Source: Sipunculus nudus
Taxonomy: Eukaryota; Annelida; Sipuncula; Golfingiida; Sipunculidae
Direction of reading: 5' to 3'
Assembly: GCA_026874595.1 (NCBI GenBank)
Contig: CM049317.1
Span: 55,276,118-55,340,117, forward strand
DNA: 64,000 nt
Below the pieces are notes generated by a model that did no database searches, was not told the DNA's origin, and saw only the letters and a program-made list of their open reading frames with translations. Positions 1-11,260 of this stretch are shown here, in pieces (positions within the stretch are counted from its first letter, which is position 1; each line of letters begins with the position of its first letter). A program made the translations under genes and the position numbers.

Positions 1-1400
1 CTTTGACCTTGTGACCTCAAAATTGATAGTGTTCTTCCTCTCTTGGCAGGAGAACTATATGTGCAAGATGAAAGATCTGAGATGAAATGTTTGGCTGAAA
101 ATGCATCCACATCTTTTTAAAGATGTGTCCTGTGACCTTGACCTTTGACCTCATGACCCCAAAATCAATTTTAGTCTTACTTTTCCAATGGGACATATAC
201 AAGTCAAGTTTGAAATCCATTCATCAATAAAAGCAGGAATTATCATCCAGAAACTAATTTTTGGACAGATGGCTCCTGTGACCTTCACCTTTGACCTTGT
301 GACCTCAAAATTGATAGGGGTCTTCCACTCATGGCAGGTGAACTATATGTGCAAGATGAAAGATCTGAGATGAATTGTTTGGCTGAAAATGCATCCAAAA
401 TCTTTTTAAAGAGGTTTCCTGTGACCTTGACCTTTGACCTCATGACCCCAAAATCAATTCGGGTCTTGCTTTTCAAATGGGTCAATAACAAAGCCAAGTT
501 TGAAATCCATACATCAATAATAAAGGAATTATCATCTAGAAACTAATTTTTGGACAGATGGCTCCTGTGACCTTCACCTTTGACCTTGTGACATCAAAAT
601 TGATAGGGGTCTTCCACTCTTGGCAGGTGAACTATATGTGCAAGATGAAAGATCTGAGATGAATTGTTTGGCTGAAAATGCATCCACAATCTTTTTAAAG
701 AGGTTTCCTGTGACCTTGACCTTTGACCTCATGACCCAAAATTCAATTCCGGTCTTGCTTTTCCAATGGGTCAAATACAAGTTAAGTTTGAAATCCATAC
801 ATCAATAAAAGAAGGAATTATCATCCAGAAACTAATTTTTGGACAGATGGCTCCTGTGACCTTCACCTTTGACCTTGTGACCTCAAAATTGATAGAGTTC
901 TTCCTCTCTTGGCAGGTGAACTATATGTGCAAGATGAAAGATCTGAGATGAAATGTTTGGCTGAAAATGCATCCACAATCTTTTTAAAGAAGTGTCCTGT
1001 GACCTTGACCTTTGACCTCATGACCCCAAAATCAATTTGGGTCTTGCTTTTTTCAATGGGACATATAAAAGTCAAGTTTGAAATCCATACATCAATAAAA
1101 GCAGGAATTATCATCCAGAAACTAATTTTTGGACAGATAGCTCCTGTGGCCTTGACCTTTGACCTTGTGACCCCAAACTTTATATGGATCATCCACTATT
1201 GGCAAGTGAGCTATATATTCAAGATGGAAGACCTGGGATGAAAGTTTGGCTTAAAATGCATCCACAGTATCTCTTAAAATGCCAGTCCAGTGACCTTGAC
1301 CTTTGACCTCATGACCCTAGAACCTATAGGGTTCTTACTTTAGTGGTGGGCCATACATAAGTCATGTTTGAAATCCATATGGCTATCAAAACTGGAGATA
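1..1400. repeat. 289-bp tandem repeat, about five copies
   Basis: The phrase GTGACCTTGACCTTTGACC recurs at 132, 421, 710, 999 and 1290, giving a period of 289, 289, 289 and 291 bases. Each unit holds two related halves of about 145 bases. One has TGACCTTGACCTTTGACC followed by TCATGACCCCAAAATC, and the other has TGACCTTCACCTTTGACC followed by TTGTGACCTCAAAATT. The array is therefore a dimeric satellite. Copies differ by scattered substitutions, and the last is the most diverged. Short open frames of 60-110 codons on both strands are by-products of the repeat. The array is cut by the left edge of the window. A more decayed, monomeric relative lies at 15.3-16.1 kb. On the minus strand each unit reads AGGTCAAAGGTCAAGGTCA, a DR1-type nuclear-receptor motif. 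Confidence 0.9.
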
Positions 1401-1985
1401 TCATAAGAGGTGTGTGATTTTCACCATATATGGCAATATTCAAGGTCAAGGCCACTATCATAGGAAAGGTCATGGCCCCAATTTAAATAAGCATCATCCC
1501 ATAACCCATACCTATGTACATGCATAATATAAAAGAAATCTGTCCATTAGTTTTTGACTTATAATGCTCACAGTACTGTAAGGTGGCAATTTTGGGGGTA
1601 TTAAACGGCACGGAAACAAGTAAAGAATAATAGGTGGCGCCACCAGTTTCTGGAACATGACAACCCTATCCATGATCTTCCATCAACTTGATTTTGGGAT
1701 AAATCCATGCAAGATTTCTTGAGATATTAAAGATTTTTTTGTGATTTTCCCCAAAATTGGACCTATTCAAGGTCATGGACACTCTCCTAGTAAAGGTCAT
1801 GACCTCATTTTAAATAGGCGTCGTCCTCTTACCCATATCTATACATATACCGAGTTTGGTAAAGTTCCGTGAAATATTTTTTTGGGTTATCGCGCCAACA
1901 AGATTTATATGCGGCGGCGGCGGGACCGGTATGAAAACATAGTATCCCCGACTTTGTCTGGGGATACAATAATCTATATAAGTAT
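1400..1985. repeat. Degenerate repeat tail ending in a GC-rich hairpin
   Basis: Two related segments begin near 1412 and 1740. Both read TGTGATTTTC, then TATTCAAGGTCA, then AAAGGTCATG, then TTTAAATA and CATA-rich text, so this is a diverged direct duplication about 328 bases apart. It continues the AGGTCA-rich character of the preceding array. It ends in a GCGGCGGCGG tract at about 1912 and a hairpin with arms GTATCCCCG (1942-1950) and TGGGGATAC (1959-1967). A GC-rich tract plus a terminal hairpin is what the end of a non-autonomous mobile element often looks like, but no partner end or target duplication was found. Confidence 0.5.
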
Positions 1986-3574
1986 ACATGCTTCGAAACA
2001 GATTCAAATCCCCAAAACTGTCTAAGAAGTGTGCGTATGCCTTGTTTCAGTTTTCCTACTATCCAAGTTCCTGCTCCGAGACCGCTTAAAATGTACGTAG
2101 ATCAAAACTTAAGAACATTGTCAATATATGTAAAAACTCTTAGAACACCAAAATACTTAAGAGTACCCAAAATATAAGCTTGGGGACATATAATTAATAC
2201 AAAAATATCATCTGTAATCCTAAAAGATGCTTCCTCAGAACACATGGCGAATACCATTATTTCATGGGTTTAATTAAACGTTTTATTCTTCGTTCCCTAA
2301 TTACCGTTGGTTACCATATTATCTTAAAGTGTAATTTTCCATCTGGATTTGTAAAAACGTCATTATTTTTAAAGAGTACAGTTTCATTGTAATTATTAGA
2401 ATTGGGTTTTGCTACATTTAATCAACACTGATATATCCCTTATTCTGAATTTGCAAAAAAAAAACTTTGAAATTTCTAAAAGTATGACTTTTGATTCATG
2501 CTTATATATCTATTTAAGATATGTCATTATATTTGGCGATTAATCATAACTTATTATATCTTCTCATATAATAAAGGTAATGGTTTAAATATCTATGTCA
2601 GTACTTAAAAGATTTAAAAACATTCAAAGGTACAGCTGATGTGAATTCTCTAAGGGGTAAGAATGATTATCCATAGAATTTATGTTTTCCAAACTTCAGT
2701 GCGAAGTTAATACGATTCGGGGCACCAGTCTATATTTATCATGATTATTTATGACTTTTTTATGTTCACTTTAACATCGCTTGTCCGTCTTTGTGTGTAA
2801 TATTTTCTACCAAAATTTTATCTCAGACGGCCGGCTACCCCTGGGAGTGGCAAAGAGTATCCCGGAAATGACGTGACCATAAATTGCCTTCATAATGTGT
2901 TTGTATATGCCATAAAGCCTCTGGTTAAAATCTTTATATGGGCTTTTCGTAGTCTATCTAACATTTCCAGTTGTCACAATACACCTTATTTCTACATTCC
3001 TTTAGAGTATGAAAAAAGTCGATATTTAAATTTAAAAAAGCAGCAGGAATATTAAATTATAATTAAAATGCTAAGAAGAATGTTTGTTATTATTTATTGT
3101 CAAACTGGAGAACGTAGACAAACAGTGGGCACGGTTGTGTGGTCGGTCCACAACACTACCATCCCTCCGGCAGACGTCGTTTCAACTACGACCACGACTG
3201 CTTTTTCAAATGTTAAAATTAAAAATTTCAAGGAAACACTGGTTAACTTTTTATAAGCGCATAGTTACAAAACATTACTTATTCCGTGAAGTCTTTACCA
3301 CAAATATACTCATGTTTATGCTATTCGCCCACAAACAATTCTTATTCAAAATAATTGAACAGACTTTATTACCCTCTTTGCTACATTAAAACAATTGCCG
3401 CTGGTGTATTTAGAAACCACGGTGCAGTTTGGGGCTAGGCTTTCTATACCCACAAACCCTAACCAGCTGGTTCCGCTCTTGTCAGTCCGATTCTTCGCAG
3501 TGTGTAGCACCACCTGCCGCGCACAAGACGAGGAACGACAAAGTCAAACAGGACCGCATTAAGCTACAAGGCCG
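1986..3574. other. No recognised gene
   Basis: AT-rich single-copy-looking DNA. Frames are short and none reads like a known domain. No tRNA, rRNA, repeat array or promoter was recognised here. Confidence 0.5.
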
Positions 3575-3691
3575 TAACAACTTTTTAACTGTTTTTACTT
3601 GTTTGGCACGCAAAACAACTTTTTAACTGTTTTACTTATTTGGCACGCAAAACAACATTTTAACTGTTTTTACTTGTTTGGCATGGAAAAC
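3575..3691. repeat. 38-bp minisatellite, left block
   Basis: Three copies of a unit of about 38 bases built from CAACTTTTTAACTG, TTTTTACTTG and TTTGGCACGC. Copies begin near 3578 and 3616, with a third near 3654. The same unit resumes at 5153, so the array is interrupted by the element at 3692-5152. Confidence 0.85.
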
Positions 3692-4273
3692 TACGGTGGC
3701 TGATTTAGCAAAAAAATATCTTTCGAGATCTCCAGATAAAATGTCACACTTGTACGAACCATTCGAAGCTGAATTGACATAAAACAAAGCAACCTTATGG
3801 GGACATATACGTTAAGAGTGCTTACTATTGCAATTATAAAACAAAGACCATGTATACTGTGTTTCACTGAACGGTTATACAATATTAATTTAAAATCAAT
3901 CAAGTTTGTATATCCCCTGAGATAAGGCGAGTTGAAGAAAAGTTCAATATAAATTCAATATTTAATTATTCATATTCGTAAGGAAGATGTCAAAGCCTAA
4001 AGAATCTGAAACATTCTACCTGAACGGCGGATTCGGAGCCATGTCTGTAAAATTACTCAAATAGAAATGTTTAGGTCTGCATGCATTCATTGTTGGTACC
4101 TTATTATTTTAAGAATACAAACAAATATGAGCTTCTTATGGAAACACGCTTTTTGTACAATTTCTTTCAGCTTTTGTTTTATTGTAATGGTGTGTTGTTT
4201 TATGGAACATTTATTAGACCATCATAAATTAAAATATGCTAAAACTGATTACTGTGTTTTCAGGTAGGTACGC

Positions 4274-4293
4274 GGGGGGGGGGGGGGGGGGGG
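4274..4293. repeat. Poly-G run of 20
   Basis: An uninterrupted run of G inside the inserted element. Such runs are prone to length change and sequencing error, so the exact length is uncertain. Confidence 0.85.
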
Positions 4294-4910
4294 TCGGGGA
4301 GGGGCGTTGCTTCAGTCCCTAAAGCCCAAGTCTTGATCCACTATAGCTCTTACTATAGCTCAGATTAATTTAATCAACCTATCTTCATAAATGTTTTATA
4401 TTCATAAATAAACGGTTTAAAATTTCGATCATGTCTCATCATGATTTTTCTTCAGCAAAATGCTCTTCTTTGGTCTTAAAGTCGCTATTCACCTGCCTTA
4501 TTTATAGAATCTTTGTAATACAGGCTAACTCTGCATATACATATTAAAGAAGTGAAAGTAATCATTAAAAAAATCTTGGTAAAAATGATCTATTAACCTT
4601 TCATAAAAATGAGCCAATGCCATGGGTAAAGGCGGTGTCTTTGTCTATATCCACGTTTTTTAATAACATGGGTCGGGGGGCGGGAGGGTTGCAAAAATTG
4701 CCACCGATCGTAATAGAAAGATGTCCGGCAGAAACATCTGGCTTCAATTCAGAGATTACAGATATCTGTAAATGACAAATACTGCATTGCTTTACATGCT
4801 CTAACGAATATCAACTAGTGATCTTTCAATAACTCGGTTGCATGTTTTTATCTGTATGTTAACACTTGCTCAAGTGCCTTGTATACAAGTAGCCTGTAGA
4901 TAAAATGGGT

Positions 4911-5067
4911 TTCTTCCTAAATTTTTTTTTTGCTTCAAAATTTTTTTTTTTGTTGCTTCCTAATTTTTTTTTTATTGCTTCTTAAAATTTTTTTTTTTGC
5001 TTCATAAAATTTTTTTTTTGCTTCCTTAAATTTTTTTTCTTTTTGCTTCCTCAAATTTTTTTTTTGC
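4911..5067. repeat. T-rich minisatellite
   Basis: About seven copies of a 22-26 base unit made of a run of 9-12 T followed by TGCTTCCTAAA or a close variant. It lies near the right end of the inserted element and is followed by a cluster of ATCTCGAGAT palindromes at about 5081-5115. Confidence 0.85.
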
Positions 5068-5152
5068 GAAATTCTATGTCGAGATCTCGAGATGTTATCT
5101 CGAGATCACGAGATAAATATTTTTTTTTCTGTGTCCTAAATCAGCCACCGTA

Positions 5153-5335
5153 CAAAACAACTTTTTAACTGTTTTTACTTGTTTGGCAGGCAATACAACT
5201 TTTTAACTGTTTTTACTTGTTTGGCATGCAAAACAACTTTTCAACTGTTTTTACATGTTTGGCACGCAAAACAGCTTTTTAACTGTTTTTACTTATATGA
5301 CAAGCAAAACAACTTTTTAACTGTTTTAATTGTTT
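5153..5335. repeat. 38-bp minisatellite, right block
   Basis: About five copies of the same unit as at 3575-3691 (CAACTTTTTAACTG, TTTTTACTTG, TTTGGCAYGC), with a few substitutions. Together the two blocks are one array split by the 1.46-kb insertion. Confidence 0.85.
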
Positions 5336-6051
5336 TTGGTCCCTATAGTAGATAGTTTACCCTGCACAGTTTGGTCTGATTTTGCCAATTTTAGTATGAA
5401 AGTGGTTTTAATCAGGATGTGTCCATAAGTCTCCTGCTAAAGATTCCCGTTTAGGTTGTGTCGAACCAGCGGGGAAACTCTGACCGACACACATTCATAC
5501 TCAATTCTCATGGTGTGAGGCTGAAAGTTCGAACTGCATTCAAAGAGCACACACCAGCGCCAACGTAAGATAACAAACAGGCAAAAAGCAAAACTGGATC
5601 CACGTCCAGACCAGGGTTTCCAAATAATTAATTCTTCCAAATCACCGAGGCCGTCTAAACACAAATATTATATTGAAATCCATCTTGATAACTTGTTTAT
5701 TGCTTAACCCATTTATTTTAACTAGGATTGCCCATTCAGCATTTTCAACTATTTTCAATGGGGTCCTGGTAGTATCAAAAATACATGTACACTGCATGCT
5801 TATATGAGTCTTTTACAGTCATGAAAATTAATTATTCATGAAATAATGATTTAAGTTATACATATTGAGAGAATACATAAATATTACACAAATATATACA
5901 TATAAAATTATAAAATCGATAAGTAACTCGAGTTCTGAGCTTTTTTACATGGAGATAATTGGTAAAAGGATTTGTATAGTTAATTTGTTTAAAATGCTTC
6001 ACATCAATGTGTCTTAAATCAATCGGAAGTTGATTCCAGTGATGCGGAACT
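5336..6051. other. No recognised gene
   Basis: No supported gene. A 75-codon minus-strand frame at 5437-5664 has a GC content above its surroundings but matches no domain I know. The rest is AT-rich. Confidence 0.45.
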
Positions 6052-6246
6052 CAGGGGTGGATCAAGGATTTAGGAGGGGAATAACCAACGAAAACAAATA
6101 ACAAATTCTAAAATCATGTGGCCAGGTCCGGAAGGGGGGGGGGCAAGCCGCACAAATTGTTCTGAACCCCTTTAAGAGCTTTGCGGCGGCTGGAACAAAA
6201 AGGGGTGGGATCTGGACCCCCGAACCCCCCTCTGGATCCGCTTCTA
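6052..6246. mobile_element. hAT-like MITE, copy 1
   Basis: It begins CAGGGGTGGATCAAGG and ends CTGGATCCGCTTCTA, degenerate inverted termini of the CAGGGGCGGATCC type used by hAT elements. Inside are the landmarks GGTCCGGAAGG and CTGGACCCCCGAACCCCCC. Relatives lie at 12,663 and 31,163 and share the phrase AAGGAGGACTAATRACAAA or its remnants. No clear 8-bp target duplication is visible, and the copy looks old. Confidence 0.6.
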
Positions 6247-6279
6247 ATATTCGATTTAAACCTGTCAGTTCTCGGTTTC

Positions 6280-7940
6280 ACGATGGTAAGGTTATCACTG
6301 GCCGTTTGTGGTGTATTGCATAGGTTATACGTGCATATTTGAGGTCATGTCTAAAAGTATCCAGCTCCAAATCTATAACATGTGACACCTGTGTTACGAC
6401 CCATATTGTAATAAAAGCGACCCATATTGTAATAACAGCGCATATCGAAATTAAAAAAAAACGGCCCATATTGTAAAAAAACATTCTCTGCCCATATTAT
6501 AATTAAATCGCAAGTGGATAAAACGGCCCATATTGTAATAAAATCGCATGTTGGTAAACGGCCAATAATATTATAATTCAAAATTCATGCAAATTAACTA
6601 AGACAACTCAGATATTGATTCTCGTGACACGAATGTGTCTGTCTCCCGTGACTTATATTGTAGCCGAAGGTCAGGGTTTGAAAAACAGTCATAATGGAGC
6701 TCTAGCACATAAGGGAAGAAGAAAGAAAAAAAATAATCTGTGGTTTTGCACTCGGTGAACATAAGAAAGTCCAACAAAATGTTTAGCCCCAAATAATGAT
6801 GTAAAATAAACTCATCAACCCTATAGAAGCATTCGCAACCTACAGAGGAAGGTTTAATAAATACAGTTTAGGGAAACTGTTATATTCAAAATATGTTGTT
6901 CTCAAAAATAATAGGAGAAATGTGTTAAAAAAGATCAAGGGCAATCCATCCTTTTAACTAAAGAGAATCTTAAGGTTCATATATCTGTCTTTGTTCAGTA
7001 TCTCGGAAAATAGGTCATAGATGCGCTAAAACTGTTCATTGACAAAAAAAGAACAATATTGGCCAGTTTCATTACAATATTGGCATTTTGAAATTATAAC
7101 AATACGGGTCGTATATATTACATTATTTGCCCTTACTACGATATGGGTCGCTTTCACGCCCAATATTGTATTAACGGTCGCGTATTGTAATAACGGCTAA
7201 TACTGTAGTAGAAATGTCCAATGTTGTAGTAAAAACGGCAAAAATTATAATAATGGCCAATTCTGTTATAATAAATGAGTAACGTTGTAATAACTTTACC
7301 TCACCTTTGTTGTAATCAGCATGGTGGGTTTTAAAAGGTGCAAAAAGGCCAATATTGTAAAAAATTGAACTTAAGAAGATTATTATTAAATTATGTCAAA
7401 TTAACTTAGACGACATTAAATTTGGCTTCTTGTGACGCGAATGATTACGTGAAAAGCACAGGATTTCCATAATGACGGCATCTATCATACTTATGAGGAA
7501 CTCAAATGGCTGTCATTTAAGAAGGTATTCTCAAAAGACATGTCGCCTTTTAGATTCATTCTTGCGCTTAAACATGTGTTATTAAAATATAGACCGTTTT
7601 CCCCTCTTCGTCTTTTTTTACGTTATGGGCAGGGTAAGATTATTACAACATGGGCCATTTTTATTACATTATTGGAAATTATAACAATATGGACCGTTTG
7701 TATTACAATATGGGCCGTTATTACAATACAGGCAAGTTTTATAACAATATGGGCAGGGTATGGTAATTACAATATGGGTCGTTTTTATTACAATATGGGC
7801 CGTTTTTACAATATGGGTTGTAACAAACGGCTATCGTTGGTCCGTTTACACCGGTCCTGTCACAGTGCAAAGGTTCAGAGCAACGAGAGCGGGTGTCATA
7901 TGTTTAAAATTTGGAGCTGGATGCACAATGGGATACCGCT
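6280..7940. repeat. Inverted island of ATTGTAATAA minisatellite
   Basis: The left part (6400-6560) has repeated CCCATATTGTAATAA units. The right part (7630-7830) has the reverse complement, TTACAATATGGGYCGT. The middle (7060-7340) is a degenerate mixture. Flanks are also inverted: TATCCAGCTCCAAATC at 6358 matches the reverse complement of text at 7906-7923, and GACACC (6384-6389) pairs with GGGTGTC (7891-7897). In addition, text around 6590-6640 and 7393-7442 is directly repeated (CAAATTAACTWAGACRAC, GTGACRCGAATG). This is a nested, palindromic element. The open frame at 7540-8028 is translated repeat and is not a gene. Confidence 0.7.
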
Positions 7941-8829
7941 TTTTAAATGGTCTGATTGGAATCCTTTGCTTTGTGCCTACCCTGGTGGTGACACCCAGAG
8001 AACCTTGCTATGCAAAGCAGCGTTTTAAACGAAAGGTGATGTGAGATGACTGCAGTGAATAACCGCTGCGTGAGGGGAGTACGGTAGGGGTATTTAGCTT
8101 TTATTATCACGGTTAGATAGAGATGTAACACTGGTCACCATAAAAAAGGATAAACACATTTCAAATTGTCACGAGGGTGAAACTAGGTAGCCGTGTCAAG
8201 CTCTCGGAATGTCATTCAAGTTATTTAGTGCAAACAGGCTATGAAACGTGCCAGGGATGATCTCTTGTGTACTCTAGACTCAGACGTGCCCTTTGTTCCT
8301 GTCTGTGGTCGAGGAATGCCCTGCAGAATGGTGTAATATTATTTTTGACAGAAATCGTTAAAGCTCAAAAGTGACAGATCGACTGAGGTTTGTTATGAAC
8401 ACGGCTAGCCATCTGACCCACCTTTGGGCTTACTGTAATATATTCGTGCTTTGTCTAGAGATTAGCCCGTTTGTCTGAGGTGTTTACTTACTATGCTTGC
8501 ACTCACAGTCCAGACAATTAATTGTCTCTGGCATTAACTCTCTGTTTAGAATAGCTTCGCAGATGTCGCAGCCTACAATATTCACTTTACGTTTGACGAG
8601 TTTTGCAGACAAAATCGACACTCAGGATTACGGGAAATTAAACATGTGAAATTTGCGTTAAACTGTATTCTGCTTCACACGTTCCCTGGACGTTAAGTGC
8701 CTGGGAAATCAGTGGTGTAAATTTATCTTTAAGGGTGAGCAGGGGGATGACTCATAGGGGTAGGTTGGAGCACTTTTTTGTAGTAATTTTATAGGAATAT
8801 TGAATAATATACTACTCATATTATATATT
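7941..8829. other. No recognised gene
   Basis: Mixed-composition DNA without a supported frame, RNA gene or repeat array. Confidence 0.45.
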
Positions 8830-8846
8830 GTATATATATATACATA

Positions 8847-8889
<43 letters not shown>
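8830..8889. repeat. (TA)n microsatellite
   Basis: About 60 bases of nearly uninterrupted TA dinucleotide. The short frame across it (alternating Tyr-Ile) is meaningless. Confidence 0.95.
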
Positions 8890-8892
<3 letters not shown>

Positions 8893-9610
8893 TGAAAGCA
8901 TTGTCTTCTCACTTGTCTTCTTTGATCACTTCACTTTAGCGTATAAAAGTTCGCGATATCTATATATAATTCACTTCTTTATATTTCTTCTCGTCTTTCA
9001 ATCTTCTTTCACAAATTTCTTCAATTTAATCAGTCTTATATCAATATGTTAGCGCTAATGTAACAGTTCATTTCTGTTCACTTACTTTATCTTCTTCTGA
9101 CTGTCGTGGCTCCGGAGCTTAGATGTTAAATGCCCATTTGCCCATTGTTTGAGCTCATCTTATATAGACTTGCACTCACGATTGTCTTTGTTTCAGTATT
9201 TAAAATCATGTGTGTTCACTTGTGATTTTACTTCTTGTATAACAGAATTTCCTTTGTTTGAATCTATGAGCATCAGGGTTCACTCATGATCCCTTGCATA
9301 AAAGTCTTAGTCGGTCATTGATACAACTTTTGGGTGTCTGGAACCTTTGTTTCAGCACAGATCAGCTGTATGGTCAGCCCTCCAGTACATACAAGGCAAG
9401 TGTACAGCCTTGTGCAGTAATACTTCAGTACAATGACATTACTCTTGTCTTCAAGTGGCCCCTGGACCGACACGAAGTGTAGCTTCTTCAGCTGTCCCCT
9501 GACGGTAGCAGCTTGTTTTATGTGATTCCCAGTCAGTCAGTTATAATATTACAATAATTTATATTCAACACAATCTTGTTCAAACATTAAAATGAAACTT
9601 AATATATTGT
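8890..9610. other. No recognised gene
   Basis: A T-rich stretch with several short frames, none recognisable. Nothing else was seen. Confidence 0.45.
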
Positions 9611-9614
9611 TACA

Positions 9615-9642
9615 ATATATATATATATATATACAGACAATA

Positions 9643-9673
<31 letters not shown>

Positions 9674-9676
9674 TAT
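9615..9676. repeat. Interrupted (TA)n microsatellite
   Basis: Two TA blocks (9615-9632 and 9642-9664) separated by ACAGACAATA and followed by a short ATATAT remnant. Confidence 0.9.
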
Positions 9677-9710
9677 GGTTATAAAATAAATGTCCAAATT
9701 TCGATTATCC

Positions 9711-9761
9711 TTCCCCCCTTTCAGAGTCAACCCCACCCTTGAAGTTAAAATGACGCCACTG
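9711..9761. mobile_element. Right-end fragment of a hAT-like MITE
   Basis: The text CCCACCCTTGAAG followed by TGACGCCACTG resembles the right end of the complete MITE at 12,163-12,509 (CCACCCTGGAAG, then TTGACGCCACTG). The matching left end was not found, so this is a truncated copy or one disrupted by the neighbouring TA tracts. Confidence 0.5.
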
Positions 9762-9994
9762 GGACGCCCCCTCCTTTGCAATCTATATATTAAGGTAATA
9801 GGATAAGATGAACTTAATACCGTAAAGCGGCGCCGAATATTGCGTCTCACACCATTTTCTTAGCTAAACACTTCAGCATATATGTAATAAAACAAAATCT
9901 ACGAGCAGCTTGGGCCAGTCTATATGATATGCATGATATATAAGCTGATAGACTGATTTAGGTCCCGCAATTTTCTGTTTGCGCTAGATCTCCA

Positions 9995-10260
9995 ATATGG
10001 CTGATTTTCAAAAGCTAAATTTAGGGCACATTATAAGCTCTAGGCCACAAATTTGCACGTGATATTTATATTTGACCTTCAACTTATTCCCAAGGTCACA
10101 CACTATATAACAGGTTCAACAATATCGCCCATTTACGAGCAGTTGTGTGTGTGTGGGGGGGGGGGGGGTAGGTTTCCAGTGACCGTTTGGCGATTGCATA
10201 TATCTAGCAAGCATTTTGTTTAGAAATAAAATGGTGTTTACAAGGTTGTTTAAAGCTCTG
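9995..10260 (+). repeat. Diverged dispersed repeat, copy 1
   Basis: The segment shares an ordered series of short blocks with 22,638-22,850: TGATTTTCAAA, then GATATTT and TTGACCTT, then CCAAGGTCA or CCAAGTTCA, then TTCCCAGTGA or TTCCAGTGA, CGTTYGGCG, and TTTTGTT. That order indicates common ancestry. A GT tract running into 14 G lies at 10,144-10,168. No termini were identified. Confidence 0.5.
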
Positions 10261-10545
10261 CATTATGACAAAAATTGATGTGAATCTTTCTAATGTGAAA
10301 CTAGCTGACAGAAGCATTTTTTTCGTGTAGTTCCGTCATTTTGGATGACAGGATTCGGAAGGCTCTATTTTCTTGTCGTGTATTCTTTGTCGAAATACCA
10401 GGCTCCGGGAGAAGAAACCGGATTTTCCCATGCATAGTGGTTGTAAAAGTGGTCTAAAAAAGCTACAACATAATTATTTTGATGACATGTAGACAATGTA
10501 ACAGGACCACGTGACCCATGTCTATTTCAAAGTGGCCACATTCAA

Positions 10546-11049
10546 ATGAACGTTAGGATCAAATCCCTAAAAAAACAAAATAAGAGACTCACATTCCACA
10601 CCATAAGTTCAACTCCGTGTTCTAGCTTACGCCGGTTATACATCAAGTACACCAGAAGTATCAAAAACTATAATTTGTTTAAGATAACCGTCTCTTTTTT
10701 TATAATATGCGTTGTTGTAATCACTATTGTAATAACTTTCACTATTGTAATATTGATTACAAAAGTGACCCTTATTACAAAAGTGATTGGCATAAACTGG
10801 CCCTTAACAACCACTATTGTAACAATTATCAAAATAGTGAACGTTATTACAATGGTGGTTGCAACAATGCTCTCTTATCTATTTCTTGATCTTAGTAAGC
10901 ACATCTTAAGAGTTCCATTTCAGTTTTGGACTACATCACAGGGCGGTAGCACTCGCTTTCTTTTATATTATTTTTGTATCCTGGTGTCACCCAGTAACGG
11001 TGTTTACCGCACCTGCGGGTCTTGGGTGTGTAATAATCTCCATTGCTGA
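10546..11049. repeat. Second ATTGTAATAA-type palindromic repeat
   Basis: From about 10,705 to 10,870 the motif CACTATTGTAATAA alternates with its reverse complement. The clearest inverted pair is AACCACTATTGTAA (10,809-10,822) and TTACAATGGTGGTT (10,847-10,860), with one mismatch. This links it to the island at 6.3-7.9 kb. The 167-codon open frame across it is Ile/Thr/Val-rich because it translates these AT-rich motifs. I do not regard it as a gene. Confidence 0.6.
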
Positions 11050-11050
11050 A

Positions 11051-11260
11051 TCATAACACCGAGGAACCCCCCAAAGACGCACTTGGGTGTGAGTGATACA
11101 CGGCTGTGGTGTACAGCCCTCCAATTAAGCCTGCATTACGCTCATCCTGGGCCGGGCCGACCGTGAGAATCTCCCAGCCACGGCTGAGATTTGAACTCAC
11201 GATCTCCTGGCTTTGAGTCCTGTGTTCCACCCCTGAGCAACAGGAGCCAAACCGTACCAC
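11051..11260 (-). repeat. tRNA-derived SINE-like element
   Basis: On the minus strand a tRNA-like head can be read: an A-box-like TTGCTCAGGGG at 11,240-11,230, and 43 bases downstream a B-box-like AGTTCAAATCT at 11,197-11,187. The spacing fits the internal RNA polymerase III promoter of a tRNA. The anticodon arm is not a clean stem, so this is not a functional tRNA. A body of about 140 bases follows (GGCTGGGAGATTCTCACGG and onward). The 69-codon minus-strand frame is incidental. No tail or target duplication was recognised. Confidence 0.55.

Larger units (their letters stand above)
3692..5152. mobile_element. Non-autonomous DNA transposon inserted in a minisatellite
   Basis: The segment starts with TACGGTGGCTGATTTAG (3692-3708) and ends with its exact reverse complement (5136-5152), a 17-bp perfect terminal inverted repeat. 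Similarity continues inward imperfectly for roughly 40 more bases through A-rich, CGAGATCT-like and AGATAA motifs. The flanks are the same 38-bp minisatellite on both sides, which is good evidence of an insertion. The bases just outside, GAAAAC on the left and CAAAAC on the right, could be a 5-6 bp target duplication. If the terminal TA pairs belong to the host, a TA duplication is the alternative. No transposase frame is present. The interior carries a 20-base G run and a T-rich minisatellite. The superfamily is not assigned. Confidence 0.75.

Noticed and set aside
1631..1646. Palindrome GGTGGCGCCACC as a regulatory site
   Set aside because: Only a partial CTCF-like core, single copy, with no supporting context.
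5437..5664. 75-codon minus-strand frame
   Set aside because: No homology recognised and no promoter or splice context. Length is within what chance gives.
7540..8028. 162-codon plus-strand frame
   Set aside because: Mostly translated TTACAATATGGG minisatellite.
10546..11049. 167-codon Ile/Thr/Val-rich frame resembling a membrane protein
   Set aside because: The hydrophobic stretch is the translation of repeated ATTGTAATAA words.
11051..11260. Functional tRNA gene on the minus strand
   Set aside because: The A and B boxes are degenerate and the anticodon stem does not pair. SINE-like derivation is more likely.
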